Positions 1 to 7,588 of a stretch of 17,350 nt of DNA are shown here, piece after piece (position 1 is the first letter of the stretch; every line of letters starts with the position of its first letter). The DNA is from Paralcaligenes sp039935015 (GTDB taxonomy: Bacteria > Pseudomonadota > Gammaproteobacteria > Burkholderiales > Burkholderiaceae_B), in the NCBI GenBank assembly GCA_039935015.1, contig JBDTLC010000137.1, forward strand, positions 1-17,350, in the 5' to 3' direction. Under the pieces are notes generated by a model, which saw nothing but the letters and a program-made list of their open reading frames with translations, had not been told where the DNA came from and did not search any database. The position numbers and the translations under genes are program-made.

Positions 1-1
1 C

Positions 2-1897
2 AAGGCGACGTATTCGGGCTGTCCTTGCCCCGACCCGGCCTGGTATATAAAAGCGACCAAGGTCGATCTGGATTCGGCTGAAAACGAAGGGGTGGCGCGC
101 AACGGCGTATTGTATTTCAAAGGGGTCCCCATACTGGCGTCGCCTTACTTCACCTTTCCTATCAAAAAAGAGCGTAAATCGGGTTTTCTGATTCCGACCT
201 ATGGCACTTCGAGCAATAGCGGTTTTGAGTTTTCACTACCGTATTACTTCAATCTGGCGCCCAATTACGATGCAACGCTTACGCCCAAATATATGAGCAA
301 GCGTGGCCTGCAGTTGGGGGGCGAATTCCGGTATCTGGGGTCTGGTTATAACGGGCAAATCACGGGCACTTATTTGCCCAAGGATGCGCTGACCACTACC
401 CCGCGCTGGCTGTACATTGCGCAACATGCGCAGGTTCTGGGGGGCGGATTTAGCGGCATGTACGATATCCGGCACGTATCTGACGATAACTACTTCCGGG
501 ATTTCACGACCTTTGGCTTGAATGACGCCATCTCCAATACGCTGCCCAGCGTGGCCCAGCTTAATTGGAGCGGCTACAAGTACTGGAGCTCTTACCTGCA
601 AGTCTATACCTATCAGACGCTGCAGGACTCCACCGCCGGCTATACCGCGCCACCCTATAACAAGTTGCCCGAACTGCATGTGTTGGGGGCGCGCTACAAC
701 TGGGGCGGGTTTGACGTACAGTCCGACAACTACGCCACCAAGTTCGTGTCACCCTTGTATCGGGGCAATATACCGGCGTTTTCGCCTTATTACGGTCTGC
801 ATGCTTTACCCGACGGCGCGCGCTTTAGCTCGTACAACACGGTTTCGTATCCGATTGTGCATGCAGGCTGGTATGTGACACCCAAGATCGGCCTGCATAT
901 GAGTCAGTACAACACGCAATGGTATGGCTTGAATCCGGGCTACCCCTCCACGCAGTCGCGCATATTGCCTATTATGTCGGTGGATTCGGGCATGACTTTC
1001 GAGCGCAATACCACTTTGTTTGGCCATGATGCGATTCAAACTCTGGAGCCGCGGATGTACTATCTGCGCGTGCCTTATCGGGATCAGTCGCAACTGCCCA
1101 ATTTTGATACAGCGCTATCCACCTTCAATTTCTCACAGGCCTTTAGTGAAAACATCTATAGCGGCGGATGGGATCGCATCGCCAATGCCAATCAACTTAC
1201 GCTGGGCCTGACTTCGCGCTGGCTGGATGCGGAAACGGGCTCCGAGCGCCTGACGCTGCAGGCGGCGCAACGCCTTTATTTTCAGGACCAGCGTGTCACC
1301 TTGCCAGGCGAAGTGCCTCGGACCAATACCAAATCCGATTATCTGTTTGGCGCCGGCGCAGCCTTGACCGATAAGCTCAATGTGCGTTTCGATGCACTGT
1401 ACGACCCCTACTCGCACGCGCGCAATCAGATGTCGGCGGGCCTTAAATGGGCACCCAAGCGTCTGGCCAACATTTCGGTATCCTATCGGTATACGCGCGA
1501 TCCCAACACCATTATTATTAATCCTTTGCTGCAGCAAGTGTCCCCAACTTATGTCAACAACAACACCGAACAAATTACGGTTTCGGGCCAATGGCCCATT
1601 ACCAGCAAGATCTATGCTATGGGTCGGGTCGATTATTCCTTGCATGACAGGCGTACGACTCAGTCGGTTGTCGGCCTGGAATACAAAGGCGACTGCTGCT
1701 GGGTGGCGCGAATGGTGTTCCAGCGTTACGCAGTTTCTGCGGCACAGGCCAATACGGCCATGTTTTTACAATTAGAATTGAGCGGCCTGGGTTCTTTAGG
1801 CACCGATCCGTTAAGCCTGCTGAGCAAAACAATTACAGGTTACGAGTCGGTCGCCCCGCCTATACCCGACAAAACCACCTTCGAGAGGTATGAATAA
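2..1897 (+). CDS. lptD: LPS-assembly outer-membrane protein LptD, 5' end outside the window
   Basis: LptD is the outer-membrane beta-barrel that, with the lipoprotein LptE, inserts lipopolysaccharide into the outer leaflet. The frame is open from base 2, so the start lies upstream; 631 residues remain, covering the end of the periplasmic jellyroll and the whole barrel. The segment coded just after base 100 reads FKGVPILASPYFTFPIKKE and then RKSGFLIPTYG, the hallmark entry into the LptD barrel. The C-terminal part has alternating aromatic beta-strands. A Cys-Cys pair is coded at 1694-1699, in GDCCWVA; family knowledge says this pair forms the inter-domain disulfides needed for maturation. The N-side partner Cys would be one of the two coded at 20-22 and 26-28 (GCPCPDPAW); having two there so close together is slightly unusual. 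The stop TAA shares its last base with the surA ATG (TAATG), so the two are translationally coupled, fitting as SurA is the chaperone for LptD folding. Confidence 0.95.
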   Translation, partial: KATYSGCPCPDPAWYIKATKVDLDSAENEGVARNGVLYFKGVPILASPYFTFPIKKERKSGFLIPTYGTSSNSGFEFSLPYYFNLAPNYDATLTPKYMSKRGLQLGGEFRYLGSGYNGQITGTYLPKDALTTTPRWLYIAQHAQVLGGGFSGMYDIRHVSDDNYFRDFTTFGLNDAISNTLPSVAQLNWSGYKYWSSYLQVYTYQTLQDSTAGYTAPPYNKLPELHVLGARYNWGGFDVQSDNYATKFVSPLYRGNIPAFSPYYGLHALPDGARFSSYNTVSYPIVHAGWYVTPKIGLHMSQYNTQWYGLNPGYPSTQSRILPIMSVDSGMTFERNTTLFGHDAIQTLEPRMYYLRVPYRDQSQLPNFDTALSTFNFSQAFSENIYSGGWDRIANANQLTLGLTSRWLDAETGSERLTLQAAQRLYFQDQRVTLPGEVPRTNTKSDYLFGAGAALTDKLNVRFDALYDPYSHARNQMSAGLKWAPKRLANISVSYRYTRDPNTIIINPLLQQVSPTYVNNNTEQITVSGQWPITSKIYAMGRVDYSLHDRRTTQSVVGLEYKGDCCWVARMVFQRYAVSAAQANTAMFLQLELSGLGSLGTDPLSLLSKTITGYESVAPPIPDKTTFERYE

Positions 1898-3429
1898 TGC
1901 GTCGTCTTGTGTTTGTGTTGATCCCGATACTCGGGCTGTTCTCAGGGCCCCTCTGGGCCGCCCAAACGAAGGCGCATCACGCGGTGCAAGCCAAGGCGCC
2001 CCAAACTCAACAGTTTGTCGATGGCATCGCGGCTGTTGTCAATAAAGACGTGATTACGCTCGGACAGGTAGACGCACAAGCCCAGGTGGCCGCTGCGCAA
2101 CTAAAGCAGCAAAGAATCGCTGTACCGGATCGTCAAACGCTGCAGAAACAGGTGCTGCAACGCATGATTACCGAGAAGCTCGAAGAGCAGGAGGCCGCGC
2201 GTTTGAAGCTGACTGTGAGCGATGAGCAATTGCAGCAGGCTGTTCAGACCGTGGCGACGCGCAACAAGATTAGCGTTGATCGCTTGCGCCAGGAAGTGCA
2301 AAAGACGACCCCTTGGGACGATTATCTGAAATCTTTGCGTCAGGAAGTGCTTCTGGACCAGTTGCGCCAGCGTGAGGTCGATAGCAAGATTGTCATTTCT
2401 GATGCGGATGTAGATGCCTTTCTGAAAGCCCAGGCGCGGCCCGGAGCAGAACAGGTGCAGGCAGCGCCGCCACCACGCCCAGCGCCAGCGCCAGCGCCAC
2501 AGCGTGCTCCTCAGCCTGCGACGGAGTCTTTTGGTCCTGAGCTGATGGGCTTGGCGGAGATTCTGGTGGCGGTGCCCGAGGGGGCGACCCCGGAACAGGT
2601 TCAGGCGTTGCACAAAAAGGCCGAGGCAGTCTATGCCAAGCTACGTCGTGGCGCCAGTTTTGCCAGTGTGGCGGCCGCGTCTTCCGATGATACGCAGGCA
2701 CTTAAAGGCGGCAATATGGGTGTGCGCCCTGTGCAAGGCTGGCCCGATTTGTTTATCAATGCGACTCGCAACCTGAAGGCGGGCCAGATCAGCGGCATTA
2801 TTAAAAGCGGCAATGGCTTTCACATTTTGAAGGTGCTGGCGCGCGGTTATCAGCAGCGGCGCGTTCCAGGATCACGTGCACAAGCCCAGGCTCCGGCCCC
2901 AGCGCCGGCACCGCAAGAGCCGATGGCCCCCACTGAACCTGTCTTGCAGAAGGGACCGATGATGGTGACGCAGACTCATGCGCGCCATATTCTTATCAAG
3001 GTAACCAAGGTCATGTCCGATGAACAGGCTCGTACTCGCTTAGAGCAGATTCGTCAGCGGATTGAGCATGGTGAAAAATTTGCCGATATGGCCAAGCGCT
3101 ATTCTCAGGATTCATCGGCGCCTTTGGGCGGGGACCTGGGCTGGTTGAGCCCAGGCGAAACCGTGCCGGCCTTCGAGCAAGCCATGAATGCTTTGCAGCC
3201 AGGCCAGATCAGCCAGCCGGTTCGGTCGCCATTTGGCTGGCATCTGATCGAGGTCGAAGGGCGGCGCACCAAGGATATGGCGGGAGACTACAAACGTGTG
3301 CAGGCACGTCAGATTCTCTTCCAGCGCAGGGCCGGCCCGGCCTTCGAAGACTGGATCAATCTTTTGCATGGTCAAGCCTATATCGATAACCGACTCGACC
3401 CGAAATCCAATCGCCAGCCCGCCCGTTAG
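1897..3429 (+). CDS. surA: Periplasmic chaperone / peptidyl-prolyl isomerase SurA
   Basis: SurA escorts unfolded outer-membrane proteins, LptD included, through the periplasm. The 510-residue product starts with a signal peptide (MRRLVFVLIPILGLFSGPLWA, cleavage likely after about residue 21). The chaperone core is residues about 39-180 (VDGIAAVVNKDVITLGQVD). Parvulin domain 1 is about 214-315 and parvulin domain 2 about 356-457, which carries HARHILIK, LGGDLGWLSPGE and PFGWHLIEV. The C-terminal helix at 462-495 completes the core. Domain 2 looks like the better conserved isomerase, as in other SurA proteins. It is about 80 residues longer than E. coli SurA (428), mostly because two Ala/Pro-rich linkers (about 181-210 and 326-350) flank domain 1. 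The ATG at 1897 overlaps the lptD stop and has a GAGAGG ribosome-binding site 8 bases upstream. rsmA follows at once; pdxA is missing from between them. Confidence 0.97.
   Translation: MRRLVFVLIPILGLFSGPLWAAQTKAHHAVQAKAPQTQQFVDGIAAVVNKDVITLGQVDAQAQVAAAQLKQQRIAVPDRQTLQKQVLQRMITEKLEEQEAARLKLTVSDEQLQQAVQTVATRNKISVDRLRQEVQKTTPWDDYLKSLRQEVLLDQLRQREVDSKIVISDADVDAFLKAQARPGAEQVQAAPPPRPAPAPAPQRAPQPATESFGPELMGLAEILVAVPEGATPEQVQALHKKAEAVYAKLRRGASFASVAAASSDDTQALKGGNMGVRPVQGWPDLFINATRNLKAGQISGIIKSGNGFHILKVLARGYQQRRVPGSRAQAQAPAPAPAPQEPMAPTEPVLQKGPMMVTQTHARHILIKVTKVMSDEQARTRLEQIRQRIEHGEKFADMAKRYSQDSSAPLGGDLGWLSPGETVPAFEQAMNALQPGQISQPVRSPFGWHLIEVEGRRTKDMAGDYKRVQARQILFQRRAGPAFEDWINLLHGQAYIDNRLDPKSNRQPAR
2481..2498 (+). 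repeat. In-frame hexanucleotide repeat (AGCGCC)x3 in the first SurA linker
   Basis: Three exact copies of AGCGCC, with further near copies on either side, code the Pro-Ala stretch (PAPAPAP) between the SurA core and parvulin domain 1. A similar but imperfect Pro-Ala tract sits near 2890-2920 in the second linker. Because the unit is six bases, slipped-strand gain or loss would change linker length by Pro-Ala steps without a frameshift. Confidence 0.7.
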
Positions 3430-3436
3430 GTTGACG

Positions 3437-4225
3437 GTGACGACGCATCAGGCTCGCAAGCGCTTCGGCCAGCATTTTCTGGTTGATGAGGCAGCAATCG
3501 AGGCCATTGTGCGAGCCATTGCGCCTCGGCCAGACGATGTCGTGGTAGAGATTGGCCCCGGGTTGTCGGCGTTGACGCGGCCGCTGATGCGTGCGCTCGA
3601 TCATTTGACAGTGATTGAAATCGATCGGGATCTGGCCGCGCGTCTGCGCCGCACGCACTCGGACGAACGGTTGACGGTAGTGCAGGATGATGCGCTGACC
3701 TTTGACTTTGGTGCTCTGGGTGAACGTTTGCGCGTTGTTGGCAATCTTCCCTACAACATCTCTAGTCCTTTATTGTTTCATTTGATCGAGTATGCCCAGT
3801 GTGTACGGGACCAGCATTTCATGTTGCAGCGTGAAGTGGTTGACCGGATGGTGGCCAAGCCTGCCACGAGTGACTACGGGCGTTTATCGGTGATGCTGCA
3901 GTCGCGTTACCGGATGAACAAGTTGTTTGATGTGCAGCCTGAATCGTTTGACCCGCCCCCCAAGGTGGTGTCGGCGATGGTGCGCATGACGCCATTGTCC
4001 CCGGCACAGATTCAGATCCAAAACCAGGCGGCGTTTTCGCAGGTTGTGGCCCGAGCTTTTGCGCAGCGGCGCAAAATGTTGCGCAAAGGGCTGGGCGACT
4101 GGGCGCCGCTGGTAGCTTGGGATGCTCTGGGTGTTGCAGGCACGGCGCGTGCCGAAGAGTTGTCAGTGGAACAGTTCGCGGCGCTTACCGATTGCCTGCT
4201 GACTGCAGGCGTGTTGCGCTTATAG
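3437..4225 (+). CDS. rsmA: 16S rRNA (adenine1518-N6/adenine1519-N6)-dimethyltransferase
   Basis: RsmA (KsgA) uses S-adenosylmethionine to dimethylate two adjacent adenines in the loop of helix 45 of 16S rRNA, late in 30S assembly. The typical N-terminus HQARKRFGQHFLVD is present, then SAM motif I VVEIGPGLSALT (about 36-47), the acidic ribose-binding EIDRD (about 61-65), and the catalytic motif IV NLPYNIS (103-109). The C-terminal domain has FDPPPKVVSAMVRM and the RRKMLRKGL helix. The start is uncertain: the frame stays open far into surA. The GTG at 3437 gives MTTHQARKRF, matching the usual length (262 aa), with TAGG (3427-3430) six bases before it. TTG 3431 and ATG 3368 are alternatives. It follows the surA stop by 7 bp and converges on the minus-strand gene ending at 4317. 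Confidence 0.96.
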   Translation: MTTHQARKRFGQHFLVDEAAIEAIVRAIAPRPDDVVVEIGPGLSALTRPLMRALDHLTVIEIDRDLAARLRRTHSDERLTVVQDDALTFDFGALGERLRVVGNLPYNISSPLLFHLIEYAQCVRDQHFMLQREVVDRMVAKPATSDYGRLSVMLQSRYRMNKLFDVQPESFDPPPKVVSAMVRMTPLSPAQIQIQNQAAFSQVVARAFAQRRKMLRKGLGDWAPLVAWDALGVAGTARAEELSVEQFAALTDCLLTAGVLRL

Positions 4226-4292
4226 CAGCCCCCCTTGTTATAGCAGCCCCCCATGTTGTAGCGGCACCCCTAGTTGTAGCGGCACCCCTTGT
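4221..4292 (+). repeat. Four tandem 18-bp units (REP head units)
   Basis: Four contiguous 18-base units: 4221-4238 TATAGCAGCCCCCCTTGT, 4239-4256 TATAGCAGCCCCCCATGT, 4257-4274 TGTAGCGGCACCCCTAGT and 4275-4292 TGTAGCGGCACCCCTTGT. Units 1-2 and 3-4 form two sub-families that differ in TATAGCAG versus TGTAGCGG. The first unit overlaps the last codons and stop of rsmA. Only the last unit is followed by the complementary arm GGGTGCC that completes a palindrome. Confidence 0.85.
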
Positions 4293-4299
4293 GGGTGCC
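4276..4299 (+). repeat. REP-like palindrome with GTAG head (copy A)
   Basis: The element begins GTAGC and continues with a 7-bp perfect stem, GGCACCC (4281-4287) and GGGTGCC (4293-4299), around the loop CTTGT. A GTAG tetranucleotide before an imperfect palindrome is the known signature of REP sequences mobilised by REP-associated tyrosine transposases (RAYTs). It is related to the two elements at 13684-13750, where the central stem pair is exchanged. It lies 17 bp from the end of the convergent minus-strand gene and could also end transcription from either side, but there is no run of T. Confidence 0.75.
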
Positions 4300-4316
4300 A
4301 CAGCAGTTTGCTGGCG

Positions 4317-5546
4317 CTATCCAAAAAACCAGTAGCATACGGCGATGGAGGCGAGCACGCCGGCCAAATCTGCGGCCAGCGCGCAGCCTACGGTGTGGCG
4401 CGCACGCTGAACACCCACGGCGCCAAAATAGACGGCCAGCACGTAAAACGTAGTTTCGGTGCTGCCCTGCATGGTGGCTGCGAGCAGGGCGGGAAAACTG
4501 TCTACGCCGAAGTGCTGCATGGTTTCAATCAGCATCGCTCGCGCTGCGCTGCCTGAGAATGGCTTGACCAGTGCAGTGGGCAAGGCGTCGATGAAACGCG
4601 TATCCAGACCTGCCACGTGTATTGCCCACCGTATGACGTCGAGCAGGGAATCGAGCGCTCCCGAGGCGCGCAACACGCCGACGGCACAAAGCATGGCTAC
4701 CAGATATGGGAGCAAATCCTTCGATATGTCGAAACCTTGTTTGGCACCTTCGATGAAGGATTCGTAGACGGGCACTTTCTTGTAGACGCCGGCGGCGAGG
4801 AAAAAAACAATGACGCCAAACAGCGTTAAATTTCCCATCAATGAAGACAGCGAGCTGATCGCACTGGCCGACAAAGTGCCCAACAGCGCCATGAAACTGC
4901 CCAGAGCCAACAACAATCCACCCAGCCACGCTAACACGACCGGGTCGTGCAGTTTAAGTTTTTGCATGAAAGCCACTGTCAGCAGGCCGGTGAGGGACGA
5001 GGCTGTTGTGGCCAGCAGGATGGGCAGAAAGACCAGGGTGGGGTCGGCCGCCCCTTGTTGCGCCCGGTACATGAAAATAGTGACAGGCAGCAAGGTGAGC
5101 GACGAAGAGTTGAGCACCAGAAACAGAATTTGCGCGTTGGTGGCGGTTTCGGGTGTCGGGTTAAGCGTTTGCAATTCGCGCATGGCGCGCAGGCCTATTG
5201 GCGTCGCCGCGTTGTCCATTCCCAAAGCGTTAGCGGCAAAGTTCAGCGTAATCAGACCTAATGCCGGGTGCCCTGCGGGAACCTCGGGCATAAGGCGGCG
5301 AAACAGCGGCCCTAGCAGCCTGGCCAACTTCTCGATAAGGCCAGCCTGTTCGGCGATGCGAAGAAAGCCTAGCCACAAGGTCAAGGTGCCGAACAGCAGG
5401 ATCATCAGGTCGACCGACAGCTTGGCCATGTCGAACAGACTGAGCACCAGACGCGAAAAAATTTCTGGATCGTGCAGGAACAGCCAGTGGTACAGGCCCG
5501 ACAGACTGGCGATGATGAAGAAGCCGAACCAAAGCATATTCAACAT
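4317..5546 (-). CDS. Fused SpmA/SpmB-type nucleoside-recognition (Gate) membrane protein
   Basis: A 409-residue integral membrane protein with about 9-11 hydrophobic segments, in two halves. The first half matches the spore maturation protein A type: NFAANALGMDNAATPIG (about 102-118) and LFLVLNSSSLTLLP (about 141-154). The second half matches the SpmB type: VKPFSGSAARAM (about 327-338) and GSTETTFYVLAVYFGAVG (about 361-378). Both belong to the nucleoside-recognition/Gate domain family. In Bacillus, SpmA and SpmB are separate proteins needed for spore dehydration; fused forms occur in non-sporulating Gram-negatives, where the substrate is unknown, so no transport function can be claimed. The ATG at 5546 has only a weak upstream GGA; Met4 is an alternative start. 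It is the last gene of the minus-strand run, 23 bp after gloA. Confidence 0.88.
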   Translation of the reverse strand: MLNMLWFGFFIIASLSGLYHWLFLHDPEIFSRLVLSLFDMAKLSVDLMILLFGTLTLWLGFLRIAEQAGLIEKLARLLGPLFRRLMPEVPAGHPALGLITLNFAANALGMDNAATPIGLRAMRELQTLNPTPETATNAQILFLVLNSSSLTLLPVTIFMYRAQQGAADPTLVFLPILLATTASSLTGLLTVAFMQKLKLHDPVVLAWLGGLLLALGSFMALLGTLSASAISSLSSLMGNLTLFGVIVFFLAAGVYKKVPVYESFIEGAKQGFDISKDLLPYLVAMLCAVGVLRASGALDSLLDVIRWAIHVAGLDTRFIDALPTALVKPFSGSAARAMLIETMQHFGVDSFPALLAATMQGSTETTFYVLAVYFGAVGVQRARHTVGCALAADLAGVLASIAVCYWFFG

Positions 5547-5569
5547 AAACGGGCGTCCGGCTCTTCGGG

Positions 5570-5965
5570 CTAGGTCGCTTGTGGCTTATGCTGGATCAAT
5601 TCTATTTTGTACCCGTCGGGGTCTTCCACAAAAGCGATGACGGTTTGGCCGTGCTTCATGGGGCCTGCTTCGCGTGTGACCTTCCCGCCTCGCGCTTTGA
5701 TGGCGGCGCAGGCTTGATAGGCGTCTTCGACCTCTATGGCGATGTGGCCATAGCCATTGCCCAGATCGTACGCCGTGGTCTCCCAGTTGTGGGTGAGTTC
5801 TATCACGGCGCCATCAGCCTCGTTCTGGAAGCCCACGAACGCCAGCGTAAATTTGCCTTCCGGAAATTCTGTACGTCGCAGCACGTGCATGCCGAGCACT
5901 TGCGTATAGAATGCGAGCGACTTTTGCAGGTCGCCGACTCGAAGCATGGTATGAAGTAGTCGCAT
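5570..5965 (-). CDS. gloA: Lactoylglutathione lyase (glyoxalase I)
   Basis: Glyoxalase I isomerises the hemithioacetal of methylglyoxal and glutathione to S-lactoylglutathione, the first step of cytosolic methylglyoxal detoxification. The 131-residue product is the small single-module form made of two vicinal-oxygen-chelate folds. All four metal ligands known from E. coli GlxI are at the same positions: His5, Glu56, His74 and Glu122. The short length is that of the Ni2+/Co2+-dependent bacterial class rather than the longer Zn2+ class. The ATG at 5965 is preceded by a good AAGGA site seven bases away. It lies 23 bp after the metallopeptidase gene and 23 bp before the SpmAB-type gene. Confidence 0.97.
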   Translation of the reverse strand: MRLLHTMLRVGDLQKSLAFYTQVLGMHVLRRTEFPEGKFTLAFVGFQNEADGAVIELTHNWETTAYDLGNGYGHIAIEVEDAYQACAAIKARGGKVTREAGPMKHGQTVIAFVEDPDGYKIELIQHKPQAT

Positions 5966-5988
5966 CAGGTCTTCCTTAGAGCTTGGGG

Positions 5989-6870
5989 TTAAAGCAACGG
6001 TAGGCAGGCTGGGTCTTGTTGGCGCAGAATATTGCGCGCCCGCTCGAACCCGGGAAGTATCCGGCCTACCTCACGCCAGAAATTTTTGCTGTGATTCATT
6101 TCTCGCAGGTGAGCGATTTCGTGAACCACCACATAGTCGATGATATCGCGTTCAAAGTGGATCAGGCGCCAGTTCAGCATAATATTGCCGTCGCTATTGC
6201 ATGAGCCCCAGCGGGTGGCCGCTGACGATAGCCGCCAGCGCTTGATCTGCAATTGGCTGATGGACAGAAAATGCTGCAGTCGCAGATCGAACCAAGCTTG
6301 CGCCTGGTGCTGCAGCCAGGCGTGCACGATATCGCGTACTCGGCCATGTTCGGCCGTAATAGGCAACGCCAGGCGCAGCGTGTCGCCATCGACGGGAGCG
6401 AAGGCGGAGCCCAGGAATTGGGTAGGGGCCTGGGTTTGGCCCAGTCTAAGAATGATCCGGTTGCCCAGGTAGGGAATGTCGCCACCGTCCTGCCAGCGCG
6501 TATGAGCCATTGCCATTTGCGCTTGGCGCGCCTGGCTGACACTTAGCTTATCGAGGATCCATCGCGACTTCTCGATCACCACGTCGTCAATCTGGCTCAG
6601 GCCAACCCAGCTTGGCGCCGTGATCAGCAAACCGTCGTCGTTGATGGTCAGGCCTATGCTTTTGCGCCGTGAGCGTTGCAAGACGAAACCAATGGTCTGA
6701 GTGCTGGCACGCACTTCGCGCCAGCGCGTTCCCGCCGCCAGGGAGAGTGGTCGGACGGTGGGTATGACGGCGACATCAGTAGCCAGTTTGATTGGCGCAC
6801 GCGGCTTGCTGGGGATGACAGGTGCAGCGGAAACTTCAGAAAACAGTTCCAGCTGTTCAAAGAGACTCAT
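5989..6870 (-). CDS. YgjP-type zinc metallopeptidase (M48-like, DUF45/WLM)
   Basis: A 293-residue soluble protein with the conserved core of the YgjP family: RWGSCNSDGNIMLNWRLIHF (about 220-239), then the zinc motif HEIAH (His250, Glu251, His254) and a nearby third ligand candidate, His260, in MNHSKNFW. The family is related to SprT/WLM metallopeptidases; the cellular substrate is not established. The first 45 or so residues are a low-complexity Pro/Ala/Ser-rich segment typical of beta-proteobacterial members. The start was set at ATG 6870 (MSLFEQLELF), with a CGGAA site upstream; a frame-consistent ATG at 6906 would add 12 residues but overlap plsC by 50 bp. With the chosen start it overlaps the plsC stop by 14 bp, suggesting coupling. 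Confidence 0.88.
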   Translation of the reverse strand: MSLFEQLELFSEVSAAPVIPSKPRAPIKLATDVAVIPTVRPLSLAAGTRWREVRASTQTIGFVLQRSRRKSIGLTINDDGLLITAPSWVGLSQIDDVVIEKSRWILDKLSVSQARQAQMAMAHTRWQDGGDIPYLGNRIILRLGQTQAPTQFLGSAFAPVDGDTLRLALPITAEHGRVRDIVHAWLQHQAQAWFDLRLQHFLSISQLQIKRWRLSSAATRWGSCNSDGNIMLNWRLIHFERDIIDYVVVHEIAHLREMNHSKNFWREVGRILPGFERARNILRQQDPACLPLL

Positions 6871-7585
6871 AACGTTCCGGGTTAAGTTGACGCATTTCAT
6901 TTTCAATCCATTCCTGAACTTGTTTGTTCAGGGCAGCGGCCGTGAGGCCCTTGCTTTCGATCATGGGCCCGACCGACAGTGTAACTAGACCCGGCTTTTT
7001 GATGAAGGCATTGCGCGGCCAGCACTCGCCGGCATTGTGGGCGATGGGAATAACGCCTGTGCCGGTGCGGGTCGCTAATAAGGCACCGCCCATTTTATAG
7101 CGGCCGGTTTTGCCCGGGGCAATGCGGGTGCCTTCGGGAAATAAAAGAGGCCAACGGCCTTCAGTGATACGCTTTTGGCCAACGCTGACCACCTGTTCGA
7201 ATGCGTCGCGTCCCCTCGATCGGTCGATGGGGATCATATTTAATAGAGCCAGACCCCAGCCGAAGAAGGGCACGTGGTGCAATTCTCTTTTATATACAAA
7301 GCACACTTCGCGGGGCATATAGGCCGGAAAAAATAAGGTTTCCCACGCAGACTGGTGCTTGGACAGAATGATGGCCGGTCCATCCGGAAAGTTTTCGGCA
7401 CCCTTGATTTGCCAGCGTATGCCTAATATGAGTCGAGCTCCCCAGATAGCAAGCCGGGGCCAGCCTGCAGTGAGACGGTAGCGCCATCGCCAGGGCAAAG
7501 GCGCCCATAAGAGGCAGGCAAAGGCATAGGGAATAACGGTAACCGTTAAAAAAATAAGATATAGCGTCGCGCGTAGTGCTGGCAT
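6857..7585 (-). CDS. plsC: 1-acyl-sn-glycerol-3-phosphate acyltransferase
   Basis: Transfers an acyl chain to the sn-2 position of lysophosphatidate to make phosphatidic acid, at the inner membrane. The 242-residue protein begins with a hydrophobic anchor (about 5-30). Acyltransferase block I is KHQSAWET, i.e. His77-X4-Glu82, where most PlsC proteins have HX4D. Block II/III residues include PIDRSRGRDAF (about 119-129) and block III FPEGTR (149-154). Block IV is GVIPIAHNAG (about 177-186). The HX4E variant recurs in beta-proteobacterial paralogues, and some of these acylate other lysolipids such as ornithine lipids, so the exact substrate is less sure than the chemistry. Its ATG lies 3 bp after the gmhB stop. 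Confidence 0.9.
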   Translation of the reverse strand: MPALRATLYLIFLTVTVIPYAFACLLWAPLPWRWRYRLTAGWPRLAIWGARLILGIRWQIKGAENFPDGPAIILSKHQSAWETLFFPAYMPREVCFVYKRELHHVPFFGWGLALLNMIPIDRSRGRDAFEQVVSVGQKRITEGRWPLLFPEGTRIAPGKTGRYKMGGALLATRTGTGVIPIAHNAGECWPRNAFIKKPGLVTLSVGPMIESKGLTAAALNKQVQEWIENEMRQLNPERYESL

Positions 7586-7588
7586 GCT

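Noticed and set aside
1133..1645. Minus-strand frame within lptD
   Set aside because: Overlaps the conserved barrel fully and lacks family likeness; a shadow frame.
3296..3436. N-terminal extension of RsmA into surA
   Set aside because: The extra 47 residues have no likeness to RsmA, whose family starts right at the HQARKRFGQ segment; the frame is open there only by chance.
4221..4299. CRISPR array
   Set aside because: The 18-bp units are contiguous with no unique spacers, and no cas genes are present.
4117..4335. Short plus-strand frame with repeated Ala/Val/Pro segments across the repeat array
   Set aside because: The repeated peptide is only the 18-bp repeat read in frame (18 is a multiple of three). 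No start signal or conserved domain.
4810..5640. Long plus-strand open frame opposite the SpmAB-type gene
   Set aside because: It is antisense to a gene with clear family motifs, has no family resemblance itself, and runs through gloA sequence; an effect of codon bias in G+C-rich DNA.
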